DNA of 64,000 nt from Oligoflexia bacterium (lineage in GTDB: Bacteria; Bdellovibrionota; UBA1018), in contig JAMPXJ010000027.1 in NCBI GenBank assembly GCA_023701205.1, positions 1 to 64,000 on the forward strand, given 5' to 3'. Below are positions 43,082-51,953 of the stretch, piece by piece; the first letter of the stretch is position 1, and each line of letters starts with the position of its first letter. Below the pieces are notes generated by a model. The model did no database searches. It saw only the letters and a program-made list of their open reading frames with translations, and had not been told where the DNA came from. Made by a program: the position numbers and the translations under genes.

Positions 43082-43849
43082 ATGAAAACGAGGAAAGCCC
43101 CGCTCACGGGGTCAGTGGCAGTTCTTTGCGCGATGGGCGCACTCACGATTTCCGGCTGCGAGTCGACCGCTCGAAGCGGAAGCCTCACCCAAGCGGTCGG
43201 TGACAAGCCCGCCGCGCCGGTTCCCGCTCCGGAGGCCACCTCCCCGGCCCCGGCGCCCGACGGAACCGGCAGCACCGCCGGGCTCGGCGCGAGTTGCCGG
43301 AGCACCGACTCCACGCGGCTGTGCCTTTCGCTGAAATACGTGGTGTACAAAGATTCCTCGGGCAGGCCCCTTGTTTCGGAGGACGACACGCTCAAGAACC
43401 TCGAGCAGATCAACAGCATCTGGTCGCAGTGCGGGATCGTCTTCGAGATCGGCCAATTCCTTCCGGTGACCGCCCCGGATTACGGCTTGAGCCTGAACAC
43501 GCCGACGGCCTCGGAGCTGGGCTCGATCCGCGGCACCTTCGAGGACGCGACCACCCTGCTCGTGGTGACCACGGGCACCTGGTCGGGATCGCTGGGCTCC
43601 GGCTCGGCCAACGCCTGGACCACCATGCCGGGCGGCAGCCCGCTCGGGGTCGTGATGGAGGAATCGGTGGGAACCTATCCCAACATCATCGCGCACGAGC
43701 TGGGTCATTATCTCGGGCTCGATCACGTGAGTGACACCGGGGACGTCATGAGCCCGGTCATCTACGCGAGCTCCACCGCGCTCACCGACGGGCAGTGCGG
43801 CGCCGCACGCGACACGGCCGTGAGCAATTGGACCCGCATGCTTCGCTGA
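43082..43849 (+). CDS. lipoprotein with a metzincin-type zinc peptidase motif
   Basis: A 255-aa lipoprotein: the signal ends with the lipobox ISGC near residue 23. A Pro/Ala linker follows, then a catalytic domain with HELGHYLGLDH (about residues 204-214), which is the full HExxHxxGxxH zinc motif, and DVMSPVIY as Met-turn. The catalytic domain resembles matrixin/pappalysin-like secreted peptidases. AGGAGAG lies 6 nt before the ATG. It is probably outer-membrane anchored and may be controlled by the divergent ECF sigma factor. Confidence 0.85.
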   Translation: MKTRKAPLTGSVAVLCAMGALTISGCESTARSGSLTQAVGDKPAAPVPAPEATSPAPAPDGTGSTAGLGASCRSTDSTRLCLSLKYVVYKDSSGRPLVSEDDTLKNLEQINSIWSQCGIVFEIGQFLPVTAPDYGLSLNTPTASELGSIRGTFEDATTLLVVTTGTWSGSLGSGSANAWTTMPGGSPLGVVMEESVGTYPNIIAHELGHYLGLDHVSDTGDVMSPVIYASSTALTDGQCGAARDTAVSNWTRMLR

Positions 43850-43887
43850 ACGGCTTCCCTTCTCATTCCCCCCGCGACACGGTATAG

Positions 43888-43911
43888 CCCCTTTGTCACC
43901 TGACAAAGGGG
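43888..43911. repeat. perfect 11-bp inverted repeat with a 2-nt centre
   Basis: CCCCTTTGTCA-CC-TGACAAAGGGG. It begins 39 bp after the metzincin stop and ends 9 bp before the ATG at 43920. It may be a bidirectional RNA hairpin or an operator, and it also supplies the AAAGGGG ribosome binding site of the next gene. Confidence 0.6.
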
Positions 43912-43919
43912 TTATTCCG

Positions 43920-45734
43920 ATGTTCCGCGCCCGGCTCCCATTCTGGCTGATCCTCGCCCTGTTCTGGACCGCGATCGTGTTGATCCGGCCCTGGGGGGAT
44001 TTTCCGGTCAACGACGACTGGATGTATGCCTGGATCACCCGGCGCTTCGCCGAGACCGGAACTTTCTCGGTTGAGCTCCTCATCGCTCCCGCGCTCTACG
44101 GGCAGGCCCTCGTCGGGGCGTTCGTTTCCCGCGTTTTCGGCTTCTCCCATCTCCATCTGCGCGTGACCACGCTCGTGCTCGCGAGCGGAATCCTTTTCCT
44201 GCTCGACCGGCTGCTGCGCGGCGCGAAGGTGACGACGCCCTTGCGGACGCTCGCGCTCGCGCTCCTGGCGTTCAACCCGCTTTTCATGCACGTGGCCGCG
44301 AGCTTCATGACCGAGGTTTATGGGATCTTCGTCGCCCTGCTCGGAGCGGCCGTCTGGCTCTGGGATCGCGGCCGGCAGGTCAGAAGAGGCGAGACGACGC
44401 TCCTTTCCTGGCCCGGGGCCCTCCTGAGCGGCGCGCTCCTCGGGAGCTGCTTCTGGATCCGCCAGTTCTGCATCCTTCTTTTTCCCGCGATCGCGGCCGC
44501 TACTCTGCTCCCGCCGCTGTGGACGCGGCAGTGGCGTACGCTTCGCGCGTCGGCACCCCGGATCCTGCTCTCGGCAACGGTTTGCGCCGGCTTCGCCGCG
44601 GCTTACTTCGCGTGGGCCAGGCTCAGCGGCAATCTGCGCCCTTCGTTCACGGCGCCGCTCGGCCGGCTCGTGGGGATCGATCTGCGCGACACGCTCATCC
44701 AGGCCTACTCCTTCGCGCTCTACATGACGGCGTTCTGCTTTCCGCTTTTCTTCTTTCTCCCTTCCCTTCCCGCCTCCGCCCCGGAGCGCCGTCGGTTCGC
44801 GCGCGCGTACGCCGGCACGTTCTTTTTCGAGCTGGTCGGCGCCGGCCTCGCGCTATTCTGGGGCGCCTCCAATTCCCTGGTTTTTCCGTATCTCCACAAG
44901 CGCTTTCCGCTCCTCGGAAACGTCCTGATCGACACGGGCATCGGCCCGATCACCCTGAACGACCTCTATCAGCGCGCCACGGTCACCCGCCCCGCCTGGC
45001 CCGAGGGCGCATGGCTCGCGATCCATGCGCTCCTCCTGGCGATCGCCCCCTTGGCCCTCCTCTGGGCCGGCTCCGCGCGGAAGCTCCTCCGCTCCGGACG
45101 CGCGAGGCTCGAGCCGATCGCGCTCGAGACCCTGCTCTTCGGCGCGCTTCTCGCCGCGGGCATGCTCGTACTGCTCGCCCAAGGCCTCAAGGGCCAAACG
45201 TTCGATCGGTACTATCTCCTGCCCCTGCTCGGGCTGCTCCTGGCTCTGCCCATCCTCGTCTCGGCCTCGCCGCGCGAGAAACCCCTCGAACCGTGGCGGC
45301 TCCGCCTGGCTTTTTTCGCCGCGCTGCCGCTCGCGTTCTTCACGACGGCCGGCGTGCATGACTATTTCCGCTGGAACGAGGCCCGATGGGACCACGCGCG
45401 CAGCCTGCGGGCCGAAGGCGTGCGGTCCACCGACATCGACGCGGGCTACGAATTCAACGGCTGGACCCGCCTGGAGAATCCCGGCACGCCGACGGGACCC
45501 GGCTGCGAGGAAAATACGGGCTGGTACTGCCTCGAGAAAAACCACGTCGTGGCCATGCAGCCGCTTCCCGGCTACTCGATCGCTCGAAGGACGCCTGTGC
45601 CCGGGTGGCTCGCGGACGTTCCGGACGTTCTGCTGCTCCGGAAAACCCCGTTCACGCCGCCTTCCCGAGCGGACGTTCCCGCGAGCTCCGCGGGCGGAAC
45701 CGCCTCCGGATCTCCGACAGCCGCTCGGCGATAG
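43920..45734 (+). CDS. GT39/ArnT-like membrane glycosyltransferase
   Basis: The ATG at 43920 (AAAGGGG 9 nt upstream) gives 604 aa. About 11-12 hydrophobic spans are seen. The first periplasmic loop has NDDWMYAWITRRFAETGTF, the acidic site typical of the GT-C fold in PMT/ArnT enzymes, which move a sugar from a polyprenyl phosphate. The soluble C-terminal part from ~470 holds a Cys pair. The last 83 bp overlap the convergent MMPL gene. Acceptor and donor are unknown. Confidence 0.75.
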   Translation: MFRARLPFWLILALFWTAIVLIRPWGDFPVNDDWMYAWITRRFAETGTFSVELLIAPALYGQALVGAFVSRVFGFSHLHLRVTTLVLASGILFLLDRLLRGAKVTTPLRTLALALLAFNPLFMHVAASFMTEVYGIFVALLGAAVWLWDRGRQVRRGETTLLSWPGALLSGALLGSCFWIRQFCILLFPAIAAATLLPPLWTRQWRTLRASAPRILLSATVCAGFAAAYFAWARLSGNLRPSFTAPLGRLVGIDLRDTLIQAYSFALYMTAFCFPLFFFLPSLPASAPERRRFARAYAGTFFFELVGAGLALFWGASNSLVFPYLHKRFPLLGNVLIDTGIGPITLNDLYQRATVTRPAWPEGAWLAIHALLLAIAPLALLWAGSARKLLRSGRARLEPIALETLLFGALLAAGMLVLLAQGLKGQTFDRYYLLPLLGLLLALPILVSASPREKPLEPWRLRLAFFAALPLAFFTTAGVHDYFRWNEARWDHARSLRAEGVRSTDIDAGYEFNGWTRLENPGTPTGPGCEENTGWYCLEKNHVVAMQPLPGYSIARRTPVPGWLADVPDVLLLRKTPFTPPSRADVPASSAGGTASGSPTAARR

Positions 45735-47868
45735 CCGGGAAGACCCAGAGCATCGTCACGAGCGCCGTCGCGCTGCCGAACACCACGAGCCAGCCGAGAT
45801 TCTGCGTCGGGGGAAAGTGGGAGAGCCAGAATACCGAGAAGCCCAGCGTGAGCATGAGACTCGATGCGGAGATGGGCTTCCAGAGGAGCGTTTTGGCCTT
45901 TTCCATGCTCCCGCTGATCCGGGCGTGGTGGATCAGATGGATCGTCTCGTCCACCCCGAGTCCCAGCGCGAGATTGATCCCCGGCGTCGAGATGATCTCG
46001 AGGGGCAGCCCGAGGTAGCCCGCAAACCCGAGCACGGCAAGCGGCACGAGCGCGAGGCTGAGCACGACCGCGAGCGCGACCGCGAGCGAGCGGGAGACCG
46101 CGAGCGCCATCGCGAAGAGCATGAGCCCCAAGCCGAAGCCGCCTTGAAGGAGACTCCGCGAGACAAGCTCCGACAGCTCCCCGGTCTGCTGGAAGAGCCC
46201 GCCCGTAAGCACCGGAGTGAAGCCTTCGGCGCGGGCGATCCGGAGGAACTCTTCGATCACCGCCGAGCGCGACCCCTGCCGCAGCTCGGATTCCTTCATG
46301 CGCAGGAGAAACAGCGCTGTCCGGCGGTCCGCGGTTATGAAGCCCCGCCCGGGCTCCCCGAGCGCGCGAAGGTCGAGGATGGCGTAAACCGCATCCCAGG
46401 TGAGATAGCTCGCGAAGGGCGATCTCACGAACTCCGAAAGCAGCAGCGGCAACGAAAGCACGGCTCCGACCGCCGCGTGCCTTTCGAGCGCGAGCTGCAG
46501 GCGCCAGAGCCGGAAGTACAGCTCATCCCCCTCGAGGGGCTGCCCGGCGGGGTCGCTTACGGCCAGGTAAAGCGGACTCACGCCGCCCAGCTGATCGATG
46601 CGCTGAAGATCGGCTCGCAGCTGCCCTCCCCGCTCGAAGTAGGAAAACACGGGCGGTTGGGTATCGATCCTCCGATACCCGGTCGCGATGAGCAGGGCCG
46701 CGACCACCGCGAGCGCGACGACTTTCGGGTGATGCCCGGCCACGCGCGCCTGGAACCTCCGCGCGAGCGGACCCGGCGCGCGCAGCGGCAGCCTGGCCAT
46801 GCGCAGGAAGGATGGAAACACCGCATAAGCCACTGCCATCGCGAGGACCGCGCCAACCAGGCCCGCCAGGCCGAACTGACGGATGGGTTTGGCCGCGGTG
46901 AACAGCAACGTGGCAAAACCCAGCGAGTTGGTGAGCATCGACCATAGCGAGGCCGCTCCCGTCCGGCGAAGCGCCTCCTTCGCATGATGGCCACCCGTCC
47001 AGCTGCCGCGCTCGGCAGTTCGCGCGAGATGCTCCCAGCTTCCCGAGATGAAGACCACGTGGGAGAGCGTCAGCACGAACACGATGCTCCAGAGATTCGC
47101 GCTCAGCGGCCCTGGTTCGATGCGCAGCGCCCAGAGCAGCAGGAAATCCAGAATCGCCGCCGTAGCCGCGCAGACCATCGCGCCCATGAGAATCCAGCCG
47201 GAGCGGTAAACGAGAAATATCACGATCGAGAAGATCAGGATCGCCGCCAACGTGAAGCGAACCATGTCATCGATGAGCTGCCGCTGGATCTCGTGTACGA
47301 TGAAAGGCACGCCCGTGATCGAGAGCCGGAAATATCCAGCCTGATAACGGCTCATCAGCGTCTTGACGCTCTCGATCAGCTCGCCATGCCCGGGACGATC
47401 CTCGAGAATCACCAGGAAATTGGATCCCTTTTCCGCTGACGCGATCACCAGACGCGACCACAGCGGGCTCTTGAGCGCGCCCTCCACGCTCGAAGGGCCC
47501 GAGCCCAGGCTGAAAACGGAAGTCACCCCATCCAGGCCTCGAAGCTCGTCGGTCAGGCCCGCCACCCGCTCCAGGTACGGCCGCGAGCGGATGTCGCCCT
47601 CGGCCGTGAGGATCAGCTGCGGAGGAAGGCTGAACATCTCCTCCAGGCGCTTCAGGTTCTGGAACTGCGGATCGTCGCTCGAGAAGAAGAAGTTCTTGTC
47701 GATGCGCGGCCTCAGATCCACCCGAAGGACCAGCATCAGCGCGCAGAACGCGGAAAACAGGATCCAGAAAACCGGGGAAAGCCGGAGAGGCCGCGAAAGC
47801 ACCCGGCCAAGGCGAGCAAGTTCGGAGCCAGGACGGGAAGCCGCCCGATGCGTCGTGGGTCCCGACAT
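45652..47868 (-). CDS. MMPL/RND-superfamily exporter
   Basis: A 738-aa membrane transporter. It has one N-terminal span, a periplasmic domain of ~150 residues, five spans (residues ~200-360), a second periplasmic domain and six more spans, the two-fold RND layout at the shorter MMPL/HpnN-like size. VDETIHLIHHAR near 650 corresponds to the conserved transmembrane relay region. It is divergent from an N-acyl amino acid synthase-like gene by 54 bp; the exporter may handle the product. It overlaps the GT39 gene by 83 bp. Confidence 0.87.
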   Translation of the reverse strand: MSGPTTHRAASRPGSELARLGRVLSRPLRLSPVFWILFSAFCALMLVLRVDLRPRIDKNFFFSSDDPQFQNLKRLEEMFSLPPQLILTAEGDIRSRPYLERVAGLTDELRGLDGVTSVFSLGSGPSSVEGALKSPLWSRLVIASAEKGSNFLVILEDRPGHGELIESVKTLMSRYQAGYFRLSITGVPFIVHEIQRQLIDDMVRFTLAAILIFSIVIFLVYRSGWILMGAMVCAATAAILDFLLLWALRIEPGPLSANLWSIVFVLTLSHVVFISGSWEHLARTAERGSWTGGHHAKEALRRTGAASLWSMLTNSLGFATLLFTAAKPIRQFGLAGLVGAVLAMAVAYAVFPSFLRMARLPLRAPGPLARRFQARVAGHHPKVVALAVVAALLIATGYRRIDTQPPVFSYFERGGQLRADLQRIDQLGGVSPLYLAVSDPAGQPLEGDELYFRLWRLQLALERHAAVGAVLSLPLLLSEFVRSPFASYLTWDAVYAILDLRALGEPGRGFITADRRTALFLLRMKESELRQGSRSAVIEEFLRIARAEGFTPVLTGGLFQQTGELSELVSRSLLQGGFGLGLMLFAMALAVSRSLAVALAVVLSLALVPLAVLGFAGYLGLPLEIISTPGINLALGLGVDETIHLIHHARISGSMEKAKTLLWKPISASSLMLTLGFSVFWLSHFPPTQNLGWLVVFGSATALVTMLWVFPAIAERLSEIRRRFRPRSSRERPLGKAA

Positions 47869-47883
47869 TCCTCAAAAAAATCT

Positions 47884-47913
47884 TTGAACCCCTGACGCGC
47901 ATTGTTCTACAAT
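47884..47913 (+). promoter_or_regulatory. promoter of the N-acyl amino acid synthase-like gene
   Basis: TTGAAC (47884-47889), 18-bp spacer, TACAAT (47908-47913). Transcription would begin near 47920, 3 nt before the ATG at 47923 (6 nt before that at 47926). No Shine-Dalgarno is present. The region is AT-rich against a GC-rich background. Confidence 0.55.
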
Positions 47914-47922
47914 TTTTAAATA

Positions 47923-48693
47923 ATGATGGAACGACTTGCCTCGCGGGCTATCCGCACCTTGCCAGAACCCCTCCGCCTGCGTCTCCTGCGCGCCACCCTG
48001 CGAATCCCCCCGCTCCCGGGCGCGGGCACCACTTTCCGGATCGCGCGCACCCCCCAGGAACGCGAGGCGGCGGCGCGCCTCCTCCACGACTGTTACGTGC
48101 GAGCGGGGCTGATGACCAAAGATCCGCAGGGAAGGCGCCGCACCCGCTTTCAGGATTTCCCGGGAGCCGTACAGGCGATCGCGCTGCAGGAGAACTCCGA
48201 CGATGCGGCTCGGATCATCGCGACCGCCTCGCTGATTCCGGATCTCCCGGGAGCGGACTCCGAAGGCGGGCTCCCATCCGACTCCGCGTTTCGCCGCGAG
48301 AACGACCGGCTGCGCCAGCAGGGCTATCGCCTGGTCGAGGCCTCCGGTCTCGCCGTCGCGCCGGAGTTCCGCTGCAATCGGAACCAGCTCACGTTATATC
48401 TCGCCAAATTCCTGTATCAGTACCTGACGCGCAATACCTCCGCCGACCTGCTTTGCGCCACCGTTCATCCGCGAGCGTATGATTTCTATGCGGGCCTGAT
48501 GGGCTTCCGCCGCAGCGGGCCTGAAGTCTCCTATGACGAAGTCAACGGCGCGCGCGCGATCCATCTGAGCTTGCCCTTGAAAGCGGGGGCGACCAGGCTG
48601 CGCGAGGTGTTCACCCACTCCGATCCCTTTCGGAATTTCTCGCTCTTTCTGGGACGTGACGAGCCTCTCTTCGAGTTGAGCCCCTGCTGCTGA
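47923..48693 (+). CDS. N-acyl amino acid synthase FeeM-like/GNAT-fold acyltransferase
   Basis: A 256-aa protein. After a ~35-residue basic helix, the fold resembles the FeeM/autoinducer-synthase branch of GNAT enzymes: ARLLHDCYVRAGL near 55, a long strand with IATASLIPD, a shared EASGLAVAPEFRCN beta bulge near 145, and TVHPRAYDFYAGLMGF near the end. FeeM makes N-acyl tyrosines from acyl-ACP. By-eye similarity only; another acetyltransferase role is possible. It is divergent from an MMPL exporter. Confidence 0.65.
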   Translation: MMERLASRAIRTLPEPLRLRLLRATLRIPPLPGAGTTFRIARTPQEREAAARLLHDCYVRAGLMTKDPQGRRRTRFQDFPGAVQAIALQENSDDAARIIATASLIPDLPGADSEGGLPSDSAFRRENDRLRQQGYRLVEASGLAVAPEFRCNRNQLTLYLAKFLYQYLTRNTSADLLCATVHPRAYDFYAGLMGFRRSGPEVSYDEVNGARAIHLSLPLKAGATRLREVFTHSDPFRNFSLFLGRDEPLFELSPCC

Positions 48694-48758
48694 GAGCCGC
48701 CGAGCGGCTTGCCAGGGTGCAAGATCCGATGATAGGTAGACGAGATAGGGAGACCGTC

Positions 48759-49721
48759 ATGACCCGTTTCGTCAAGTCCTGTATCCTGGTGCTTTTGCTT
48801 TCCACCCGCCTCGTCCCGGCGCGGGCCGAGACGCCGAAACAGGAGTACTGGGTTCGCGTTCCAGCCACGGCGCGCTCCTGCGAGGAAGAGGCGGAAGCGC
48901 TGGCCCGAAGATTCGAAGCCGCGACCGGCCAGGCGGTCAAGAGTCGGGAATGCCTGGATGTCGTGACCGCGCGGTTCGACGATCGCGCCTATGTGCTGTA
49001 CTCGTTGCTGCTCACCTATGAGGCCCGGGTTCCGCTGCCGCTCTATCGTGCGCGGCTGGGCGCTTCCTTCGGCTTCGGTGGGCGCGACAGCGGCGCATAC
49101 GGCAGTTATGAGCAGTGCCTGGCGGATCTCTCCGCGCAAGCCGCGCTTTTTGAGCGCGCCGCGGGCCTGAGCGCGCTCGCCGGCGAATGCGCGCCCTCTC
49201 CGGCCTATGGCCAAGGCTACCTGCTTTCGATCGAAGGCCCCGGAGTTCCCGCCAGGAAGCTGCAAGGCTTCAATCCGCTTTACGAGGACGCGGTCCTGCA
49301 ATCGGAGATCGAGGGACTGTTGGTCGCTCGCGGCGCCCAAGTCGCGCGCTCCACTCCCGGCGCTATCCTTTATTATTCCGGAGAGGCGCTCAATCTCCGG
49401 CAGGAGTACCACGGCTATTTCCGGGACCGGAGCCAGTGCGAGCTCCAGGAACCCGAGCTGCGGAAAATACTCGCCGTCGCCGGAGGCACGGACGCGATCA
49501 TCCATTGCGCGGGTGCCGGTCCGGGTTCCCCCACCACGCTTTTCGGGCTCGCCGTGGCGAGCCGCTGGATCAACCGGATCACCTCGGCCGTGACTTACTA
49601 CTCATTCGATGAATGCATGAAAGATCGCGCTCGGGTCTCAAAAGGCTATGCCGGCAGCCTCTGCGCCGAGGATTCGATCACGTCGGGGCGATTCTCCATG
49701 ACGTTCTACGACGTACGCTGA
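48759..49721 (+). CDS. exported protein of unknown function
   Basis: A 320-aa protein starting MTRFVKSCILVLLLSTRL at 48759 (GGGAG 6 nt before). A signal peptide ends near RAETP. The mature protein appears to contain two or three related ~75-residue units, each with the pattern YRxxxxxC and a conserved aromatic: SYEQCLADL, RSQCELQEP, SFDECMKDR. They may be disulphide-linked domains. No family is recognised. The gene stands between the acyltransferase and nnrS. Confidence 0.6.
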   Translation: MTRFVKSCILVLLLSTRLVPARAETPKQEYWVRVPATARSCEEEAEALARRFEAATGQAVKSRECLDVVTARFDDRAYVLYSLLLTYEARVPLPLYRARLGASFGFGGRDSGAYGSYEQCLADLSAQAALFERAAGLSALAGECAPSPAYGQGYLLSIEGPGVPARKLQGFNPLYEDAVLQSEIEGLLVARGAQVARSTPGAILYYSGEALNLRQEYHGYFRDRSQCELQEPELRKILAVAGGTDAIIHCAGAGPGSPTTLFGLAVASRWINRITSAVTYYSFDECMKDRARVSKGYAGSLCAEDSITSGRFSMTFYDVR

Positions 49722-49736
49722 GAGTTTCCCGTCGAC

Positions 49737-49784
49737 TTGATCCAAGTCATATCCGGACTGAAAAGCCCATGTAATACCGGAAGG
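49737..49784 (+). promoter_or_regulatory. FNR/CRP-type site and -10 element of nnrS
   Basis: TTGATCCAAGTCAT (49737-49750) matches the FNR/DNR consensus TTGAT-N4-ATCAA at 8 of 10 positions. Its centre is 41.5 bp before 49785, the class II activation position. TAATAC (49772-49777) follows as -10, placing the transcript start at 49784/49785, the A of the ATG. Confidence 0.55.
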
Positions 49785-50921
49785 ATGAATCCTTACCGCT
49801 TTCTTTTCCCTCTCGGCGTTCTCTGCGCGATCCTCGGCGTGGCGCCCTGGGTCCTCTTCGGTTTCGGCTGGCTGCCCGAGTACCCGGGCCGGATGCACGC
49901 GGATCTCATGATCGGTGCGTTCCTCTTCAGCTTCGTCGCGGGCTTCCTCATGACCGCGCTGCCGCGTTTCACCGGCTCGCCGACAGCGACTCTGAAGCAG
50001 ATTCTCGTGGCAACCGCACTCCTGCTTGCTTTGCTCCTTTCGGGGCTTCTCGGCCGGACCCAGGCATTCAACCTGCTATCCCTGACGGCGCTCGGAGCCC
50101 TGGGACTTTTCGCCACCCTGAAGTTCCGAGGCCGGAGCTATGACCCGCCCGAGTTCTTCCTTTTCGTCGCGCTGGGCCTGGTGAGCGGGATCCTGGGCGT
50201 CCTGCTTCGGATCGCTCAGGGCGGAGACTCCCTCATCGGCCGCAGCCTCTTCTATCATGGCATGATCCTCTCGCTCGTCATCGGAGTGGGTGGCCAGCTC
50301 CTGCCCGCGCTGCTGGGCTGGCGCGACTCGACACGCGTGCAGCTCGAGAGTCCTGGCGCGCCCCATACGAAGCTCAAGCGGCTGCAGGCCGTTCAGATCC
50401 CCGTCTTCGCCGGCCTCTTCGCGCTGAGCTTCGCGCTCGAAGCCGGCCTGAGCGCCTGGAGCGGGTGGCTCGCGCGTGCGTTTGTGGTGAGCTGGGCGGC
50501 GCTGGGTTTCTGGAAGCTGCATCGGCGTCCGCCCGCGCGGGGGACGCTCGCCTTCTGGCTGCGCGCCGCGGGCAGTTTCGTCTTCCTGGGCGCCTGGGCC
50601 CCGGTCCTCCTGCCTTCCTACGCGATCCACGGATTTCACCTGTATCTCGTGGGCGGCTTCGGGCTGATGGTGCTTACGGTCGCGTCCCGGGTCACGCTGG
50701 CCCACGGCGGATTTCCCCTCACGCTGGAGAAAAAATCACGGCCCATCCTCGCGGCCTCGCTTCTCATCGTGCTCGCGGCCCTGACGCGCGCGACCGCGCC
50801 GGCGATGCCCGCCTCCTACCTCCATCACCTCGCTTACGCGGCGATCTGCTGGATCGTGGCGTGGCTCGTCTGGGGCTTCTTTTTCATTCCCAAGATGATT
50901 CGTCCCGAGGCGACCGGCTAG
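49785..50921 (+). CDS. nnrS: NnrS-family membrane protein
   Basis: A 378-aa integral membrane protein with ~10-12 spans. The start MNPYRFLFPLGVLCAILG and the following HADLMIGAFLFSFVAGFLMTALPRFTG match the NnrS family, including the conserved HxDxMxxGF-like and TAxPR motifs. In denitrifiers NnrS is a haem- and copper-containing protein that protects against nitrosative stress. The FNR-like box and -10 directly upstream fit induction under low oxygen or NO. Additional His residues (HGMIL, HLYLVGGFG, THGGF-like) are likely metal ligands. Confidence 0.9.
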   Translation: MNPYRFLFPLGVLCAILGVAPWVLFGFGWLPEYPGRMHADLMIGAFLFSFVAGFLMTALPRFTGSPTATLKQILVATALLLALLLSGLLGRTQAFNLLSLTALGALGLFATLKFRGRSYDPPEFFLFVALGLVSGILGVLLRIAQGGDSLIGRSLFYHGMILSLVIGVGGQLLPALLGWRDSTRVQLESPGAPHTKLKRLQAVQIPVFAGLFALSFALEAGLSAWSGWLARAFVVSWAALGFWKLHRRPPARGTLAFWLRAAGSFVFLGAWAPVLLPSYAIHGFHLYLVGGFGLMVLTVASRVTLAHGGFPLTLEKKSRPILAASLLIVLAALTRATAPAMPASYLHHLAYAAICWIVAWLVWGFFFIPKMIRPEATG

Positions 50922-50940
50922 CGGCGGAATCCCCCGAAAC

Positions 50941-51813
50941 TCAAGCCGCACGCCTATGATCGGGTGACTTTTCGCTCGAGGTCTCCCGACTCCCCAAGCG
51001 GCCGCGCTCGAGGACGGAATCGATCTCCGACCCCAGCAGGAGCACCATTCCCGTGATGTTGAGCCAAAGCATGAGGACGATCACCGCGCCGATGCCCCCG
51101 TAGGTGGCGTTGTATTTGCCGAATTGGTCGACATAGAGCTTGAAAGCAAGCGAAGCCGCGATCCAAAGGAGAACCCCGGTCACGCTGCCCGGAGTGAGGA
51201 GACGGAACTTCCGCCGGAAGTCCGGCGCGAAGCGATAGATCAGGGAGAAGCTGAGCGCCAGGGCCCCAAGCACGATCCCCCAGCGAACCACGGCAAAGAC
51301 CAAGCTCAGGGCCGGCCCCAGATTCAAGGCCTCGCTGATCCGTCCGCCCAGCCAGTCACCCACCATGATCAGCCCAAAAGCGCTGATGACGAGCGCGCCG
51401 AAAGCCAGGGTCAAGCCGACCGCCGTCGCGCGCGCCCTCACGAAGGAGCGGGTCTCCTTCACGCCCGAGGTGATGTTGAGTTGCCGCATGACCGCGAGCG
51501 TCCCGTTCGAAGCGGCCCATAAGGTCGCGATCGCACCCAGGGAGAGCAGCCCGCTTCTCTTCTGGGTAAGCACCTCCTGGACCGTGCCGCTGAACATTTT
51601 CGACGCATCTCCGGGCAGCAGCTGATTGAGATAGCCCATGACCGATTCCTGAAGATTCGGGATCGGCAGGTAAGGCAGCAGGCTCAGCAGGAAGATCATC
51701 GCCGGAAAGATGGCGAGCATCAGGTAGTAGGCCAGCGCCGCCGCGGCGCTCTGGAGATTGTCCTTCTTGATCTCATCGCGCAGCTCACGGAAGAATCGCT
51801 TCGATTTACGCAT
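50941..51813 (-). CDS. YihY/BrkB-family membrane protein
   Basis: The start MRKSKRFFRELRDEIKKDN at 51813 (GAGGAG 7 nt upstream) gives 290 aa. Six hydrophobic spans are seen, with the family hallmark SAAAALAYYLMLAIFPAMIFL near residue 25, WAASNGTLAVM, and GSVTGVLLWIAASLAFKLYV, then YGGIGAVIVLMLWL near the end. The function of the family is unclear; it was misannotated as RNase BN. It is convergent with nnrS and divergent from the MaoC gene. Confidence 0.92.
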   Translation of the reverse strand: MRKSKRFFRELRDEIKKDNLQSAAAALAYYLMLAIFPAMIFLLSLLPYLPIPNLQESVMGYLNQLLPGDASKMFSGTVQEVLTQKRSGLLSLGAIATLWAASNGTLAVMRQLNITSGVKETRSFVRARATAVGLTLAFGALVISAFGLIMVGDWLGGRISEALNLGPALSLVFAVVRWGIVLGALALSFSLIYRFAPDFRRKFRLLTPGSVTGVLLWIAASLAFKLYVDQFGKYNATYGGIGAVIVLMLWLNITGMVLLLGSEIDSVLERGRLGSRETSSEKSPDHRRAA

Positions 51814-51880
51814 CTTGCATCTCCTCTGCCGCAAATTGCAGCGGGAATGCCATCGGCCCGGCCGGCTGGCGCGCATCGCT

Positions 51881-51947
51881 TCTGCAGTTGAGTCTCTGCA
51901 GTTGTCACAACGATCGGCTTGGAAGCTGACCCGCGATTGGCTAAAAT
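51881..51947 (+). promoter_or_regulatory. promoter and direct repeat upstream of the MaoC gene
   Basis: TCTGCAGTTG occurs twice (51881-51890 and 51895-51904), a direct repeat with 14-bp period. Downstream are TTGGAA (51919-51924), a 17-bp spacer and TAAAAT (51942-51947). Transcription would start at 51954, the A of the ATG. The repeat is placed as an activator or repressor site. Confidence 0.55.
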
Positions 51948-51953
51948 AAAACG

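Noticed and set aside
45025..46947. 640-codon plus-strand frame across GT39 and MMPL
   Set aside because: It runs through two conserved genes and reads as Arg/Glu-rich repeats, an artefact of high GC.
49781..49784. AAGG before the nnrS ATG as a ribosome binding site
   Set aside because: It abuts the ATG with no spacer, so it cannot pair with 16S rRNA while the start codon is in the P site.
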